Assembly: GCF_051216895.1 (NCBI RefSeq)
Contig: NZ_JBPKAO010000007.1
Location: 124,001-188,000 of the forward strand
Direction: 5' to 3'
Origin: Aquipuribacter sp051216895
GTDB taxonomy: Bacteria > Actinomycetota > Actinomycetes > Actinomycetales > JBBAYJ01
DNA length: 64,000 nucleotides
Shown: piece by piece, positions 7,749 to 16,342 of the stretch
Numbering within the stretch: the stretch's first letter is position 1
Layout of the letters: each line of letters begins with the position of its first letter
The notes under the pieces: generated by a model
The model's input: the letters and a program-made list of their open reading frames with translations, nothing else
Database searches by the model: none
Told to the model about the DNA's origin: nothing
Made by a program: the position numbers and the translations under genes

Positions 7749-9314
7749 CTACGACCCGGGCCGGGTCAGGGCCTCGACCAGGGCCGTGGCGGTCGGGTTG
7801 GCGTCCAGCAGCGCCCCGACGTGCTCGCGGGTCCCGCGCAGCGGCTCGGGGGTGGGGACGCGCTGCAGCGCGCCCCGGCCGGGGACGTCGAAGATCACGG
7901 AGTCCCAGCTGGCGGCGGCCACGGCGCTGCCGTACCGGGACAGGCACTGGCCCCGGAACCACGCCCGGGTGTCCTCCGGCGGCTGCTCGACGGCCGCCCT
8001 GACCTCCTCGTCGGTGACCAGCCGCTCGACCTCGCCGCGGGCCACCAGGCGGTGGTAGAGCCCGCGGTCGGGGCGGACGTCGGACCACTGCACGTCGATG
8101 GCGGCCAGGCGGGGGTTGTCCCAGGCCAGGCCGTCCCGGTCGCGGTAGGACTGCAGCAGGCGCAGCTTGGCGGCCCACTCCACGTCACGGTGGGTGCCGG
8201 CCGGGTCGGCCTGGAGCCGGTCGAGCACCTCGCCCCAGCGGTCGAGGACGTCGCGGGTCTCGGTGGCCGTCACCACGTCGGTGTCGTCCCGGCGGGCCTT
8301 GACGTGCTTCTCGGCCGCCGCCAGGTAGCGGCGCTGGACGTCGATCGCGGTCAGCTGCCGCCCGTCCAGGGTGCGGACGAGCGTGGTGAGGGTGGGGTCG
8401 TGGCTGATGGCGTGCAGCGCCCGCACCGGGTCGGACAGCGCCAGGTCGTCCGGCAGCGTCCGCGCCTCGATCATGTCCAGCACGATCGCCGTGGTGCCGA
8501 CCTTGAGGTAGGTGGCGGTCTCCAGCAGGTTGGCGTCGCCCAAGATCACGTGCAGGCGCCGGTAGCGGTCGGCGCTGGCGTGCGGCTCGTCGCGGGTGTT
8601 GACGATGGGCCGCTTGAGGGTGGTCTCCAGACCGACCTCGACCTCGATGAAGTCGGCCCGCTGGGACAGCTGGAACCCCGGCGTCGAGCCGTCCGGCCCG
8701 ATGGACACCCGTCCCGCCCCGGTGAAGACCTGCCGGGTGACGAAGAACGGGATCAGCCCGGCGACGACGTCGGAGAACGGCGTGGCCCGGCTGAGCAGGT
8801 AGTTCTCGTGGGTGCCGTAGCTGGCGCCCTTGGAGTCGGTGTTGTTCTTGTACAGCCGGACCTCGCCCAGGCCCGGGGTCGCGGCGACGCGTTCGGCGGC
8901 CTCGCGCATCACCAGCTCGCCCGCCTTGTCCCAGACCACGGCGGCGCGCGGGCCGGTGACCTCGGGCGAGGAGTACTCGGGGTGCGCGTGGTCGACGTAG
9001 AGCCGGGCCCCGTTGGTCAGCACGACGTTGGCCGTGGCCGGGTCCTCCAGGTCGGGCATCGCTCCCCCGTCGGCGGCGGCGACGTCGGTGAGCTGGCTGC
9101 GGTGCGCGCTGCTGCGGGCCTGCTCGCTGCCGCGGGCGTCGCGGAGCGGGGCCTCGTCCTCGTAGTCCCAGCGGGCGCGGCCCACCCGGCTGCCGGGGCG
9201 GTTGGCGAAGGCGTTGACGACCTGGCTGGACAGCAGCATGGGGTTGGTGTCCGGGCGCCCGGGCGCCGTGATGCCGTACTCGGTCTCGATCCCCATCACC
9301 CGGCGCGTCGTCAC
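7749..9314 (-). CDS. dop: Deamidase of Pup (depupylase Dop)
   Basis: 521 residues, a PafA homologue that converts the Pup C-terminal Gln to Glu and removes Pup from substrates. Visible motifs: MGIETEYGI near the start, RWDYEDEAPLRDARG, LYVDHAHPEYSSPEVTGPR, LYKNNTDSKGASYGTHENYL and INTRDEPHASADRYRRLHVI-type sequence. The region after RDARG (residues about 60-90) is the Dop-specific loop that PafA lacks. The chosen GTG at 9314 has only a weak GCGAGG upstream; an ATG six codons in is an alternative. It precedes pup by 66 bases on the same strand. Confidence 0.95.
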   Translation of the reverse strand: MTTRRVMGIETEYGITAPGRPDTNPMLLSSQVVNAFANRPGSRVGRARWDYEDEAPLRDARGSEQARSSAHRSQLTDVAAADGGAMPDLEDPATANVVLTNGARLYVDHAHPEYSSPEVTGPRAAVVWDKAGELVMREAAERVAATPGLGEVRLYKNNTDSKGASYGTHENYLLSRATPFSDVVAGLIPFFVTRQVFTGAGRVSIGPDGSTPGFQLSQRADFIEVEVGLETTLKRPIVNTRDEPHASADRYRRLHVILGDANLLETATYLKVGTTAIVLDMIEARTLPDDLALSDPVRALHAISHDPTLTTLVRTLDGRQLTAIDVQRRYLAAAEKHVKARRDDTDVVTATETRDVLDRWGEVLDRLQADPAGTHRDVEWAAKLRLLQSYRDRDGLAWDNPRLAAIDVQWSDVRPDRGLYHRLVARGEVERLVTDEEVRAAVEQPPEDTRAWFRGQCLSRYGSAVAAASWDSVIFDVPGRGALQRVPTPEPLRGTREHVGALLDANPTATALVEALTRPGS

Positions 9315-9406
9315 GCCTCGCAGGCTACGGGTGGGTGCCGGCGCCCGGAGACCGGGTCGCCCCGGGCCGGGGCGGGCGGGGCGCGTGGGGCGAGGACCGG
9401 GTGGCG

Positions 9407-9928
9407 TCAGCGGTGGGTGTGGGGCTCGACGGCGCTCCCGTCGCCCCAGCTGCCGGGGCCGACCACGGCGAACTGGCCGTCGGACTGCAGCAGCACGGCC
9501 CGCACCTCCCCGAGCGAGCCCCAGCCCTTCTCCCGGACCGCGCTGGTCAGGTCCTTGTCGGTCATCCGGTGACGACGCAGGGCGGCCTGGACGGGTTCGC
9601 CGTCCAGGAACAGCACCGTCGGCTCGACGTCCACGAGGGCGGCCACGCGCCGTGACCTCGCCCGGGCGGTGGCCAGGGCCCACTGCAGCAGCACGAGCAC
9701 CCCGAACGTCACCATGGCGTCGACGACGCCGACCTCGGCCGCGGTCAGGGTGCGCCCGAACGCCGATCCCAGCGTGACGGTGATGACGAAGTCGAACGGC
9801 GTCATCTTGGCCATGGTCCGGGCACCGGACACCCGCAGCAGCAGCACCAGCCACAGGTAGCCGACCGTGGCGACCACCACGATGCGCAGCAGGTACTCCC
9901 AGCCGCTGGAGAGGAAGACGATGTCCAT
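9407..9928 (-). CDS. DUF421 (YetF-type) membrane protein
   Basis: 173 residues from the ATG at 9928, supported by AGGAG six bases upstream. Three hydrophobic helices fill the first 90 residues, with the DUF421 hallmark RVSGARTMAKMTPFDFVITVTLGSA split over the second. The cytoplasmic C-terminal domain carries LFLDGEPVQAALRRHRMT and AVREKGWGSLGEVRAV, then GQFAVV, typical of the YetF/YrbG-like family. The function of DUF421 is not established; family members are linked to spore or envelope traits in Bacillus. It sits inside the proteasome cluster between dop and the VOC gene, with a 22-base palindrome upstream. Confidence 0.85.
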   Translation of the reverse strand: MDIVFLSSGWEYLLRIVVVATVGYLWLVLLLRVSGARTMAKMTPFDFVITVTLGSAFGRTLTAAEVGVVDAMVTFGVLVLLQWALATARARSRRVAALVDVEPTVLFLDGEPVQAALRRHRMTDKDLTSAVREKGWGSLGEVRAVLLQSDGQFAVVGPGSWGDGSAVEPHTHR

Positions 9929-9954
9929 GGGGGCTCCTGTCCGCGGTCGCGTCT

Positions 9955-9976
9955 CGACCATCGGCGCCGATGGTCG
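9955..9976. promoter_or_regulatory. 22-base perfect palindrome upstream of the DUF421 gene
   Basis: The sequence CGACCATCGGCGCCGATGGTCG is self-complementary over all 22 bases and is centred about 38 bases upstream of the DUF421 start. That position fits an operator for a dimeric regulator. It also lies 64 bases beyond the stop of the upstream VOC gene, so a transcription-ending hairpin is the other reading, although it would have no natural loop. Confidence 0.5.
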
Positions 9977-10039
9977 CAGCCGCGGCAGCCGTCGGGCCCG
10001 ACCGCCGGCCGGCCCGGTCCCCCACGCCCGGCGGCGTCC

Positions 10040-10792
10040 TCAGCCGGCGGCCTGGAGCAGGGCGAAGGCCGCGCCGCAGGGGTCCGTGACGAAGGCGAAG
10101 CGCATGGTCTCCACCGTCATGGCCGGTACGACCACGCTGCCCCCGAGCTCCTCGACCCGGGTGCAGGCCCGGTCCAGGTCGGTCACCGCGAAGTACGCCG
10201 CCCAGTAGCTGGGCACCTCGGCCGGGACCTCGTCGGGCATCGCCATGAGCCCGGCGACCTGCGCCCCGTCGTGCTCGAGGACGTGGTAGCCGTCCGTCAC
10301 GGGCCCGGGGCTCCACCCCAGGTGCTGGTAGAACGCCAGGCTCGCCGGCAGGTCCCGGCTCTGCGACTCGACCCACGCCACGGCCCCCGCGGTGCCCTGG
10401 ACCGTCGGGGCCCCGCCGGCGGACTCCATCAGACCCACCGCTGCGCCCGCCGGGTCGGTGACCACCGCGATCACGCCGCCGGGCACCTCCATCGGGGGCT
10501 GCAGGGCCGTCGCCCCCAGGCGGAGGGCGCTCGCGTAGGCCTCGGTCGCGTCCGGCACGGCGAAGAACACCGCCCAGGCCGACGGCTCGGCCGCCTGGCC
10601 CGGCGGCGGCGCCATCATGCCGCCGACCGGGCCGGCCGCGACCGAGCCGACGACGTAGCGACCCATCGGGGTGTCGGTTGACTCGAGGTCCCACCCCAGC
10701 AGCGCCGAGTAGAAGGACTCGGCCTTGTCCAGGTCAGGGGTCGTCAGGTCGACCCAGGCGAGCTCCTGCAGCGGTCCGGCCCCGTACGACAT
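10040..10792 (-). CDS. Two-domain VOC (glyoxalase/bleomycin-resistance-like) protein
   Basis: 250 residues made of two vicinal-oxygen-chelate domains in tandem. The first starts ELAWVDLTTPDLDKAESFYSALLGWD and ends TDPAGAAVGLME; the second starts VAWVESQSRDLPASLAFYQHLGW and ends VTDPCGAAFALLQ. The expected metal ligands (His at the start, Glu at the end of each half) are partly missing: the first strands read AWVDL and AWVES rather than H/E, so metal binding is doubtful. Such paired VOC proteins are common in actinobacteria with unknown substrates. The start at 10792 (MSYGAG) was taken in preference to an ATG 33 bases upstream. Confidence 0.85.
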   Translation of the reverse strand: MSYGAGPLQELAWVDLTTPDLDKAESFYSALLGWDLESTDTPMGRYVVGSVAAGPVGGMMAPPPGQAAEPSAWAVFFAVPDATEAYASALRLGATALQPPMEVPGGVIAVVTDPAGAAVGLMESAGGAPTVQGTAGAVAWVESQSRDLPASLAFYQHLGWSPGPVTDGYHVLEHDGAQVAGLMAMPDEVPAEVPSYWAAYFAVTDLDRACTRVEELGGSVVVPAMTVETMRFAFVTDPCGAAFALLQAAG

Positions 10793-10855
10793 GGGTCCAG
10801 GCTGCTCGCGTGCCGCGGAGCCCACCAGGGTCCAAGGTCCTGGGGGCGGCGGCGT

Positions 10856-12517
10856 CTAGAGGTACTGCCCGGTGGAGCCCACGTTGTCGATGCTGCGACC
10901 GGGCTCGGTGCCCTGCTTGGACTGGACGAGCGTGCGGATGAACACGATCCGCTCGCCCTTCTTGCCCGAGATGCGCGCCCAGTCGTCGGGGTTGGTCGTG
11001 TTGGGCAGGTCCTCGTTCTCCTTGAACTCGTCGACCACGGCCGCGAACAGGTGCTCCATCCGGATGCCCCGGTGACCCGTGGTCAGCAGGTCCTTGATGG
11101 CCATCTTCTTGGCCCGGTCGACGATGTTCTGGATCATGGCGCCGGAGTTGAAGTCCTTGAAGTACAGGACCTCCTTGTCGCCGTTGGCGTAGGTGACCTC
11201 CAGGAACTGGTTCTCCTCGGTCTCGGCGTACATCCGCTCGACGATCCGCTGGATCATGTCCTCCACGCAGGCGCGGGTGCTCCCGCCGTGCGCGGCCAGG
11301 TCGTCGGCGTGCAGGGGCAGGCTCGCGAGGAGGTACTTGCTGAACACGTCCTTGGCGCCCTCGGCGTCGGGTCGCTCGATCTTGATCTTCACGTCGAGGC
11401 GGCCCGGGCGCAGGATGGCCGGGTCGATCATGTCCTCGCGGTTCGACGCGCCGATCACGATGACGTTGTCCAGCCGCTCCACGCCGTCGATCTCGGCCAG
11501 CAGCTGCGGCACGATCGTGTTCTCGACGTCGCTGGACACGCCCGAACCGCGGGTGCGGAACAGGGACTCCATCTCGTCGAAGAACACGACGACCGGTGTG
11601 CCCTCGCTGGCCTTCTCGCGCGCCCGCTGGAACACCAGGCGGATGTGCCGCTCGGTCTCGCCGACGTACTTGTTGAGCAGCTCCGGGCCCTTGATGTTGA
11701 GGAAGTAGCTGCGGGCGGTGCTGCCGTCCTCGCCCCGGGTCCGGGCCACCTGCTTGGCCAGGCCGTTGGCGACGGCCTTGGCGATCAGCGTCTTGCCGCA
11801 GCCGGGCGGGCCGTACAGCAGGACGCCCTTGGGGGCCTTCAGGCCGTGCTCGGCGAACAGGTCCGGGTGCAGGAACGGCAGCTCGACGGCGTCACGGATG
11901 GTCTCGATCTGGGAGCCCAGACCGCCGATGTCGGCGTAGTCGATGTCGGGGACCTCCTCCAGGACCAGGTCCTCGACCTCGGCCTTGGGGATGTGCTCGT
12001 AGGCGAACCCGGTGCGGGTGTCGACGGTCAGGGCGTCCCCGATCCGCAGCGTGACACCGAGCAGGGGCGCGGCCAGACGGACCACCCGCTCCTCGTCCGC
12101 GTGCGCCCCGACCAGTGCGCGGTCCGGCGGGAGGAGCTGCTTGAGGGTGACGAGCTCACCCACCCGCTCGAACGTGGTGACGGCGACCACGTTCATGGCC
12201 TCGTTGAGCATGACCTCCCGGCCGGGCTGCAGGTCGGCGGTCGGCACCGCCGGCGTCACCGCGACCCGGAGCTTGCGCCCACCGGTGGTGATGTCGGCCG
12301 TGCCGTCGTCGCCGACCGCGACCAGCGTGCCGTAGGAGGCGGGCGGCTGGGCGAGGCGCTCGACCTCGCCGCGCAGGCTGACGATCTGCTCGCGGGCGTC
12401 CTTGAGGGTCTCGACGAGCCGCTCGTTCTGCATCGCCACCCGACCGGCCTCGGCGCGGGCACGCGTGACCTCGTCCTGCAGCCGCTCGGTCCTGATCCGT
12501 TCGCCGGACTCGTCCAC
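10856..12517 (-). CDS. mpa: Proteasome-associated AAA ATPase Mpa/ARC
   Basis: 553 residues. Hexameric unfoldase that binds pupylated proteins and feeds them into the 20S core. Order of parts: N-terminal coiled coil (about residues 5-50, which captures Pup), two OB-type domains (about 50-200), and an AAA module with Walker A GPPGCGKT, Walker B VVFFDEMES and the sensor region IVIGASNREDMIDPAILRPGR. The C-terminus ends GQYL, the penultimate-tyrosine motif that inserts into the proteasome alpha ring. The GTG start at 12517 has GGAGGG six bases upstream. It is separated from dop by two unrelated genes. Confidence 0.97.
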   Translation of the reverse strand: MDESGERIRTERLQDEVTRARAEAGRVAMQNERLVETLKDAREQIVSLRGEVERLAQPPASYGTLVAVGDDGTADITTGGRKLRVAVTPAVPTADLQPGREVMLNEAMNVVAVTTFERVGELVTLKQLLPPDRALVGAHADEERVVRLAAPLLGVTLRIGDALTVDTRTGFAYEHIPKAEVEDLVLEEVPDIDYADIGGLGSQIETIRDAVELPFLHPDLFAEHGLKAPKGVLLYGPPGCGKTLIAKAVANGLAKQVARTRGEDGSTARSYFLNIKGPELLNKYVGETERHIRLVFQRAREKASEGTPVVVFFDEMESLFRTRGSGVSSDVENTIVPQLLAEIDGVERLDNVIVIGASNREDMIDPAILRPGRLDVKIKIERPDAEGAKDVFSKYLLASLPLHADDLAAHGGSTRACVEDMIQRIVERMYAETEENQFLEVTYANGDKEVLYFKDFNSGAMIQNIVDRAKKMAIKDLLTTGHRGIRMEHLFAAVVDEFKENEDLPNTTNPDDWARISGKKGERIVFIRTLVQSKQGTEPGRSIDNVGSTGQYL

Positions 12518-12711
12518 GTGGGGCCCTCCACTCGTCTCGAGGTGCGTCCAACCGTAACCCCGGTGCTCCCGCGAGGTCCGGTGGAGGGGGGTGTCGTGCG
12601 TCACGGGTCGGGTATCTGCCGCCGCCACCCGGGCTCCTGCCTGCGTGGACGACCGGCGGGCCGGGACGGACCCGGGACCCGAGTCCGGTCGACCGGACGA
12701 GGTGACGTCAG

Positions 12712-13704
12712 ATGGAAGACAAGGACCTGTTCGACGCGCAGGCCGCGCCGCTCCCGGACGAGCTGGGCAAGGCCGCCGACGCGCTCGAGGGCACACGCGA
12801 CAGCCTGCTCGACAAGGACCACGTGGTCGGTGTCGGGCTGGGCTACAAGATCAAGGACGGCAGCACGACGACGACGCCGAGCGTGATGGTCCTCGTCAGC
12901 GAGAAGCTGCCGAGCACCATGCTGGGTCGAGCCGACTCGGTGCCCAGGACGGTGGCCTCCGTCCCCACCGACGTGCTCGAGGTGGGGACGCTGTTCGCCG
13001 GCGGCACCGCCCCCTCGCCGTTGCAGGAGATCGACGCGCAGACCCTCGCCAAGCGGGTCCGGCCCGTGCGGCCCGGCTACAGCGTGGGCCACCCGAAGGT
13101 CACGGCGGGCACCATCGCCGCCGGCTGCTACGACATCGCACCGCTGCCGGGCAAGCCGGCGCGGTACTACGTCCTCAGCAACAACCACGTCCTGGCCAAC
13201 TCCAACGACGCGAACATCGGTGACCCGATCTACCAGCCGGGCGTGTTCGACGGCGGTACGCCGGCCGACGCGATCGGACGGCTCGCCCGCTACATCCCCA
13301 TCAGGTTCGACGGCACCTGCAACTACGTGGACGCGGCGGTGGCCGAGGTCCCGTTCGACACCATCGACCGGGACGTCTACTGGTCGGGGTACCCCACGGC
13401 TGCCGCCACGCCCGCGCTGGTGGGCGGCCTGGTCAAGAAGACGGGTCGGACCACCCACTTCACCACCGGCCGGATCACGGTCGTCAACGCCACCATCGAC
13501 GTGAACTTCGGCGGCGGGAAGGTCGCCCGGTTCTGCAACCAGATCGTCACCAGCGACATGTCGGCCGGCGGCGACAGCGGCTCGCTCGTGCTGGACTGGG
13601 AGAACCGGCCGGTGGGCCTGCTGTTCGCGGGGTCGCCCGTCGCGACGATCCTCAACCCCATCGCGACGGTGCAGGTCGCACTGGGTGTGCGGCTCTGGCC
13701 CTGA
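12712..13704 (+). CDS. Trypsin-like serine protease without signal peptide
   Basis: 330 residues. A full chymotrypsin-fold triad can be placed: His159 in LSNNHVLANS, Asp207 in NYVDAAVAEV and Ser289 in SAGGDSGSLVLD. The first 100 residues form a separate module (VVGVGLGYKIKDG...PSVMVLVSEKLP...VPTDVLEVG) typical of the N-terminal region of this protease group. There is no signal peptide or membrane segment, so it probably acts inside the cell or leaves by another route. It is transcribed away from mpa (194 bases between starts) and towards a small protein resembling its N-terminal module. Substrates are unknown. Confidence 0.85.
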   Translation: MEDKDLFDAQAAPLPDELGKAADALEGTRDSLLDKDHVVGVGLGYKIKDGSTTTTPSVMVLVSEKLPSTMLGRADSVPRTVASVPTDVLEVGTLFAGGTAPSPLQEIDAQTLAKRVRPVRPGYSVGHPKVTAGTIAAGCYDIAPLPGKPARYYVLSNNHVLANSNDANIGDPIYQPGVFDGGTPADAIGRLARYIPIRFDGTCNYVDAAVAEVPFDTIDRDVYWSGYPTAAATPALVGGLVKKTGRTTHFTTGRITVVNATIDVNFGGGKVARFCNQIVTSDMSAGGDSGSLVLDWENRPVGLLFAGSPVATILNPIATVQVALGVRLWP

Positions 13705-13749
13705 CGGCGCGGACCCGGACCCGCGGCGGCCGGTCAGGACGGGGCGTCG

Positions 13750-14055
13750 TCAGGAAGGGGCGTCGTCGGTCCGGGTCTCGTCGGTCTGCACGTGGAAGGC
13801 ACCGCCCCTGACCACGCGCACGGGCAGCCCCTCGACCGTGTCGGGCAGGTCGGGGGCGGGCTGCCCGGCGTCGACGTGGACCACCAGGCAGGGCGTGCCG
13901 TCCGGCTCGGCGCCGAGGCCGACCCCGGTTACGGCACCGCCGACCCAGCTGCTCGCCACCCCCAGGGCGCGAGCCGTCCGGTCGTCGACCACGGGCAGCG
14001 AGGCCTCGAGGTCGTCTCGCCAGCGGTCGTCGTCCGGGCGCTGCTCGGGAGCCAT
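13750..14055 (-). CDS. Small protein resembling the N-terminal module of the adjacent protease
   Basis: 101 residues, no signal or membrane segment. After a charged N-terminal helix (residues about 4-35) comes a segment VTGVGLGAEPDGTP-CLVVHVDAG, then DLPDTVEGLPVRVVRGGAF. This lines up by eye with VVGVGLGYKIKDG...VMVLVSEKLP...VPRTVASVPTDVLEVG of the protease encoded 45 bases away and convergent. It could be a free-standing propeptide-like or inhibitory domain, or simply a second user of a common fold. No family name can be given from sequence alone. Confidence 0.6.
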   Translation of the reverse strand: MAPEQRPDDDRWRDDLEASLPVVDDRTARALGVASSWVGGAVTGVGLGAEPDGTPCLVVHVDAGQPAPDLPDTVEGLPVRVVRGGAFHVQTDETRTDDAPS

Positions 14056-14092
14056 GCCGGATGGTACGCCCGGCGGGCGGCTGGGCGAGGGC

Positions 14093-15055
14093 TCAGCGAC
14101 CCCAGCCCGGGTCCTCCTCGGTGAACTGGGACGGTGCGGGGCGGCGACGGCGGCGCGGGGCCTCGACCCCGTCGGCCATCCGGCGGGTGCTGATCAGGAA
14201 GCCCGTGTGACCGACCATGCGGTGCTGCGGCCGGACGGCCAGCCCCTCCAGGTGCCAGCCGCGGGACAGGGACTCCCAGGCGCTGGGCTCGGTCCAGCAG
14301 CCCGCCTCCTTGGCGGTCTCGGCGACCCGCGACAGCTGCGTGGCGGTGGCGACGTAGACGACCAGGACGCCGCCGGGCTCCAGGGCGCGCGACACCGCGT
14401 CCAGGCACTCCCACGGCGCGAGCATGTCCAGCACGCAGCGGTTGACGCGGACCGGGTCGCCCGCGGCCTCCCGCGCCTCGAGGGTCTGGACCAGGTCGCC
14501 GACCTCGAGCTGCCAGGCAGGGTGCTCGGCGCCGAAGAACGTCTCGACGTTGGTCCGGGCGATGGTCGCGAAGTCCTGCCGGCGCTCGACGGAGTGGACC
14601 AGGCCGGACTCCCCCACGGCCCGCAGCAGCGACATCGTCAGCGCACCGGACCCGACCCCGGCCTCCAGGACGCGCGCGCCGGGGTGGATGTCGCCCATGT
14701 GCACGATCTGCGCGGAGTCCTTGGGGTAGATGACGGCCGCACCCCGCGGCATCGACATCACGTAGTCGCTGAGCAACGGGCGCAGCGCGAGGTACTGCAG
14801 GTCGGCGGTGCTCCTGACCACGGACCCCTCGGGCTGCCCGATCAGGTCGTCGTGCGCGATGGCGCCGCGGTGGGTGTGGAACACCTTGCCCTCGGCGAGG
14901 GTGATGGTGTGCAGCCGACCCTTGGGATCGGTCAGCTGGACCCGGTCACCGACGTGCAGCGGGCCGGTGCGGTGGCTCTCCAGCGGCTGCGGCTGCGCCA
15001 CCTCGGGCGTCCGGACGTCCTGCTCCGGCGCGGCGTCGGTGCTCGGCTCGGTCAT
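14093..15055 (-). CDS. trmI: tRNA (adenine-58-N1) methyltransferase TrmI
   Basis: 320 residues. It methylates A58 in the T-loop of tRNAs using S-adenosylmethionine. An N-terminal small beta domain (about residues 30-90, GDRVQLTDPKGR) precedes a Rossmann methyltransferase core: YPKDSAQIVHMGDIHPGARVLEAGVGSGALT (split motif, SAM site), HSVERRQDFA and NRCVLDMLAPWE. The actinobacterial C-terminus is basic (RRRRRP). Its ATG overlaps the stop of the upstream M50 protease by four bases (ATGA), so the two are translated together. A related gene lies near mpa in mycobacteria (Rv2118c, from memory). Confidence 0.95.
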   Translation of the reverse strand: MTEPSTDAAPEQDVRTPEVAQPQPLESHRTGPLHVGDRVQLTDPKGRLHTITLAEGKVFHTHRGAIAHDDLIGQPEGSVVRSTADLQYLALRPLLSDYVMSMPRGAAVIYPKDSAQIVHMGDIHPGARVLEAGVGSGALTMSLLRAVGESGLVHSVERRQDFATIARTNVETFFGAEHPAWQLEVGDLVQTLEAREAAGDPVRVNRCVLDMLAPWECLDAVSRALEPGGVLVVYVATATQLSRVAETAKEAGCWTEPSAWESLSRGWHLEGLAVRPQHRMVGHTGFLISTRRMADGVEAPRRRRRPAPSQFTEEDPGWGR

Positions 15056-16254
15056 GACAGGCCCATCGCGGTGGCGAAGTCGTCGGGCCGGACGCGGCCG
15101 GTCGGACGGCCGGCGTCGTCGACCAGGACGATGCCCTGCTCGCCGGAGCGGGCGAGGCCCTCGACGGCGCCGAGCGCACCGCCCGAGGCCGGTACGACGG
15201 ATCCGGGGGGCAGGGCGCGGGCCAGCGCGGAGGCGGGCGTGGTCGTTCGCAGGTGGGCGGGCACGGTCGCGACGCTACCGCCCGGGACGAGGGCCACCGG
15301 TCGACCGGTGGCGTCGACGAGGACGACGTCGACGGGCCGGCCGTGGGGGTCCAGGTGCTCGACCAGCTGGGCGACCACGGCCGAGTCCGCGACGACCGCG
15401 GCCGGACGGGTGACCGACCGGAGGTCGACCCCGGCCGCCCGGCGGCGGAACTGCCCGACCTTGAGGGACGCCGAGGCCCCCCGCCACAGGAACAGCCCGA
15501 TGAGACCGCCCCAGATGATCGTGAACGTCGAGGGCACGCGCCCGTCCAGCAACGGCGGCAGGAGCAGCCACGCCACCAGCCCGACGGCGACCACGCGACC
15601 GGCCCACCCCGCCACCACGCCCGCGGTGTCCTGGTCGCCGGTGACCTTCCAGACCAGCGCCTCCAGCACCCGTCCGCCGTCCAGCGGCAGCCCGGGGACG
15701 AGGTTGAACAGCCCGACCAGGGCGTTGGTGGCGGCCAGCCCGAGCAGCAGGAAGGCGACGACCGCGAGCCCGGACCCCGGCACGGTGGGCGGCAGCTGCC
15801 GTCTGACCAGCTCCGCGACGAGGGCCAGCGCGACGTTGACCAGCGGCCCGACGACGGACACCACGGCCGACGCGCCCGGGGTCCGGGGCCGGCCCAGCGA
15901 CGTGTGCCCGCCCCACAGGTTGATGACGACCTCGGTCACCGGCAGGCCGTAGGCGCGGGCGGCCACGGCGTGCCCGGCCTCGTGCAGCAGCACCGACACC
16001 GCGAGCAGGACGGCCAGGACGAAGGCGATGAGGTAGGCGCCGAGGCCGGGGACGCCGGTGGCGCTGGACGCGGTGCCCGCGAACAGGAAGGTGATGACGG
16101 CGGCGATGATGAGCCACGAGGCCGACAGCTTGACCGGTACGCCGCCGATCCGGGCCAGCGTCAGGTCCTTCACGACGACAGGGGCCGGGCCGGGACGGCG
16201 GTCGCGACCGCGTCCGGGGCGCCCGGTGGACGGGCGGGGACCCGGGGTGCTCAC
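15052..16254 (-). CDS. Site-2 (M50) intramembrane zinc metalloprotease with CBS-like tail
   Basis: 400 residues, GTG start. The membrane core carries HEAGH (about residues 90-94), the zinc-binding and catalytic motif, and NLVPGLPLDGGR (about 185-195), which gives the third ligand. At least five hydrophobic helices surround these. After about residue 270 a soluble part contains two CBS-like segments (VDVVLVDATGRPVALV and GIVLVDDAGRPTGRVRPDD), which usually sense adenine nucleotides. The rhomboid-unrelated S2P family releases membrane-tethered regulators; the substrate here is unknown. It is divergent from the RecB-like gene and coupled to trmI by a four-base overlap. Confidence 0.92.
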   Translation of the reverse strand: MSTPGPRPSTGRPGRGRDRRPGPAPVVVKDLTLARIGGVPVKLSASWLIIAAVITFLFAGTASSATGVPGLGAYLIAFVLAVLLAVSVLLHEAGHAVAARAYGLPVTEVVINLWGGHTSLGRPRTPGASAVVSVVGPLVNVALALVAELVRRQLPPTVPGSGLAVVAFLLLGLAATNALVGLFNLVPGLPLDGGRVLEALVWKVTGDQDTAGVVAGWAGRVVAVGLVAWLLLPPLLDGRVPSTFTIIWGGLIGLFLWRGASASLKVGQFRRRAAGVDLRSVTRPAAVVADSAVVAQLVEHLDPHGRPVDVVLVDATGRPVALVPGGSVATVPAHLRTTTPASALARALPPGSVVPASGGALGAVEGLARSGEQGIVLVDDAGRPTGRVRPDDFATAMGLS

Positions 16255-16342
16255 CGGTCGATGGTACGGCGGGCGACCGGGCCGGCCGGGCGCGCCCGGT
16301 ACGGTCCGCTGTTCTGTCGCAGGCCCGACCTACCGTGTCGTC

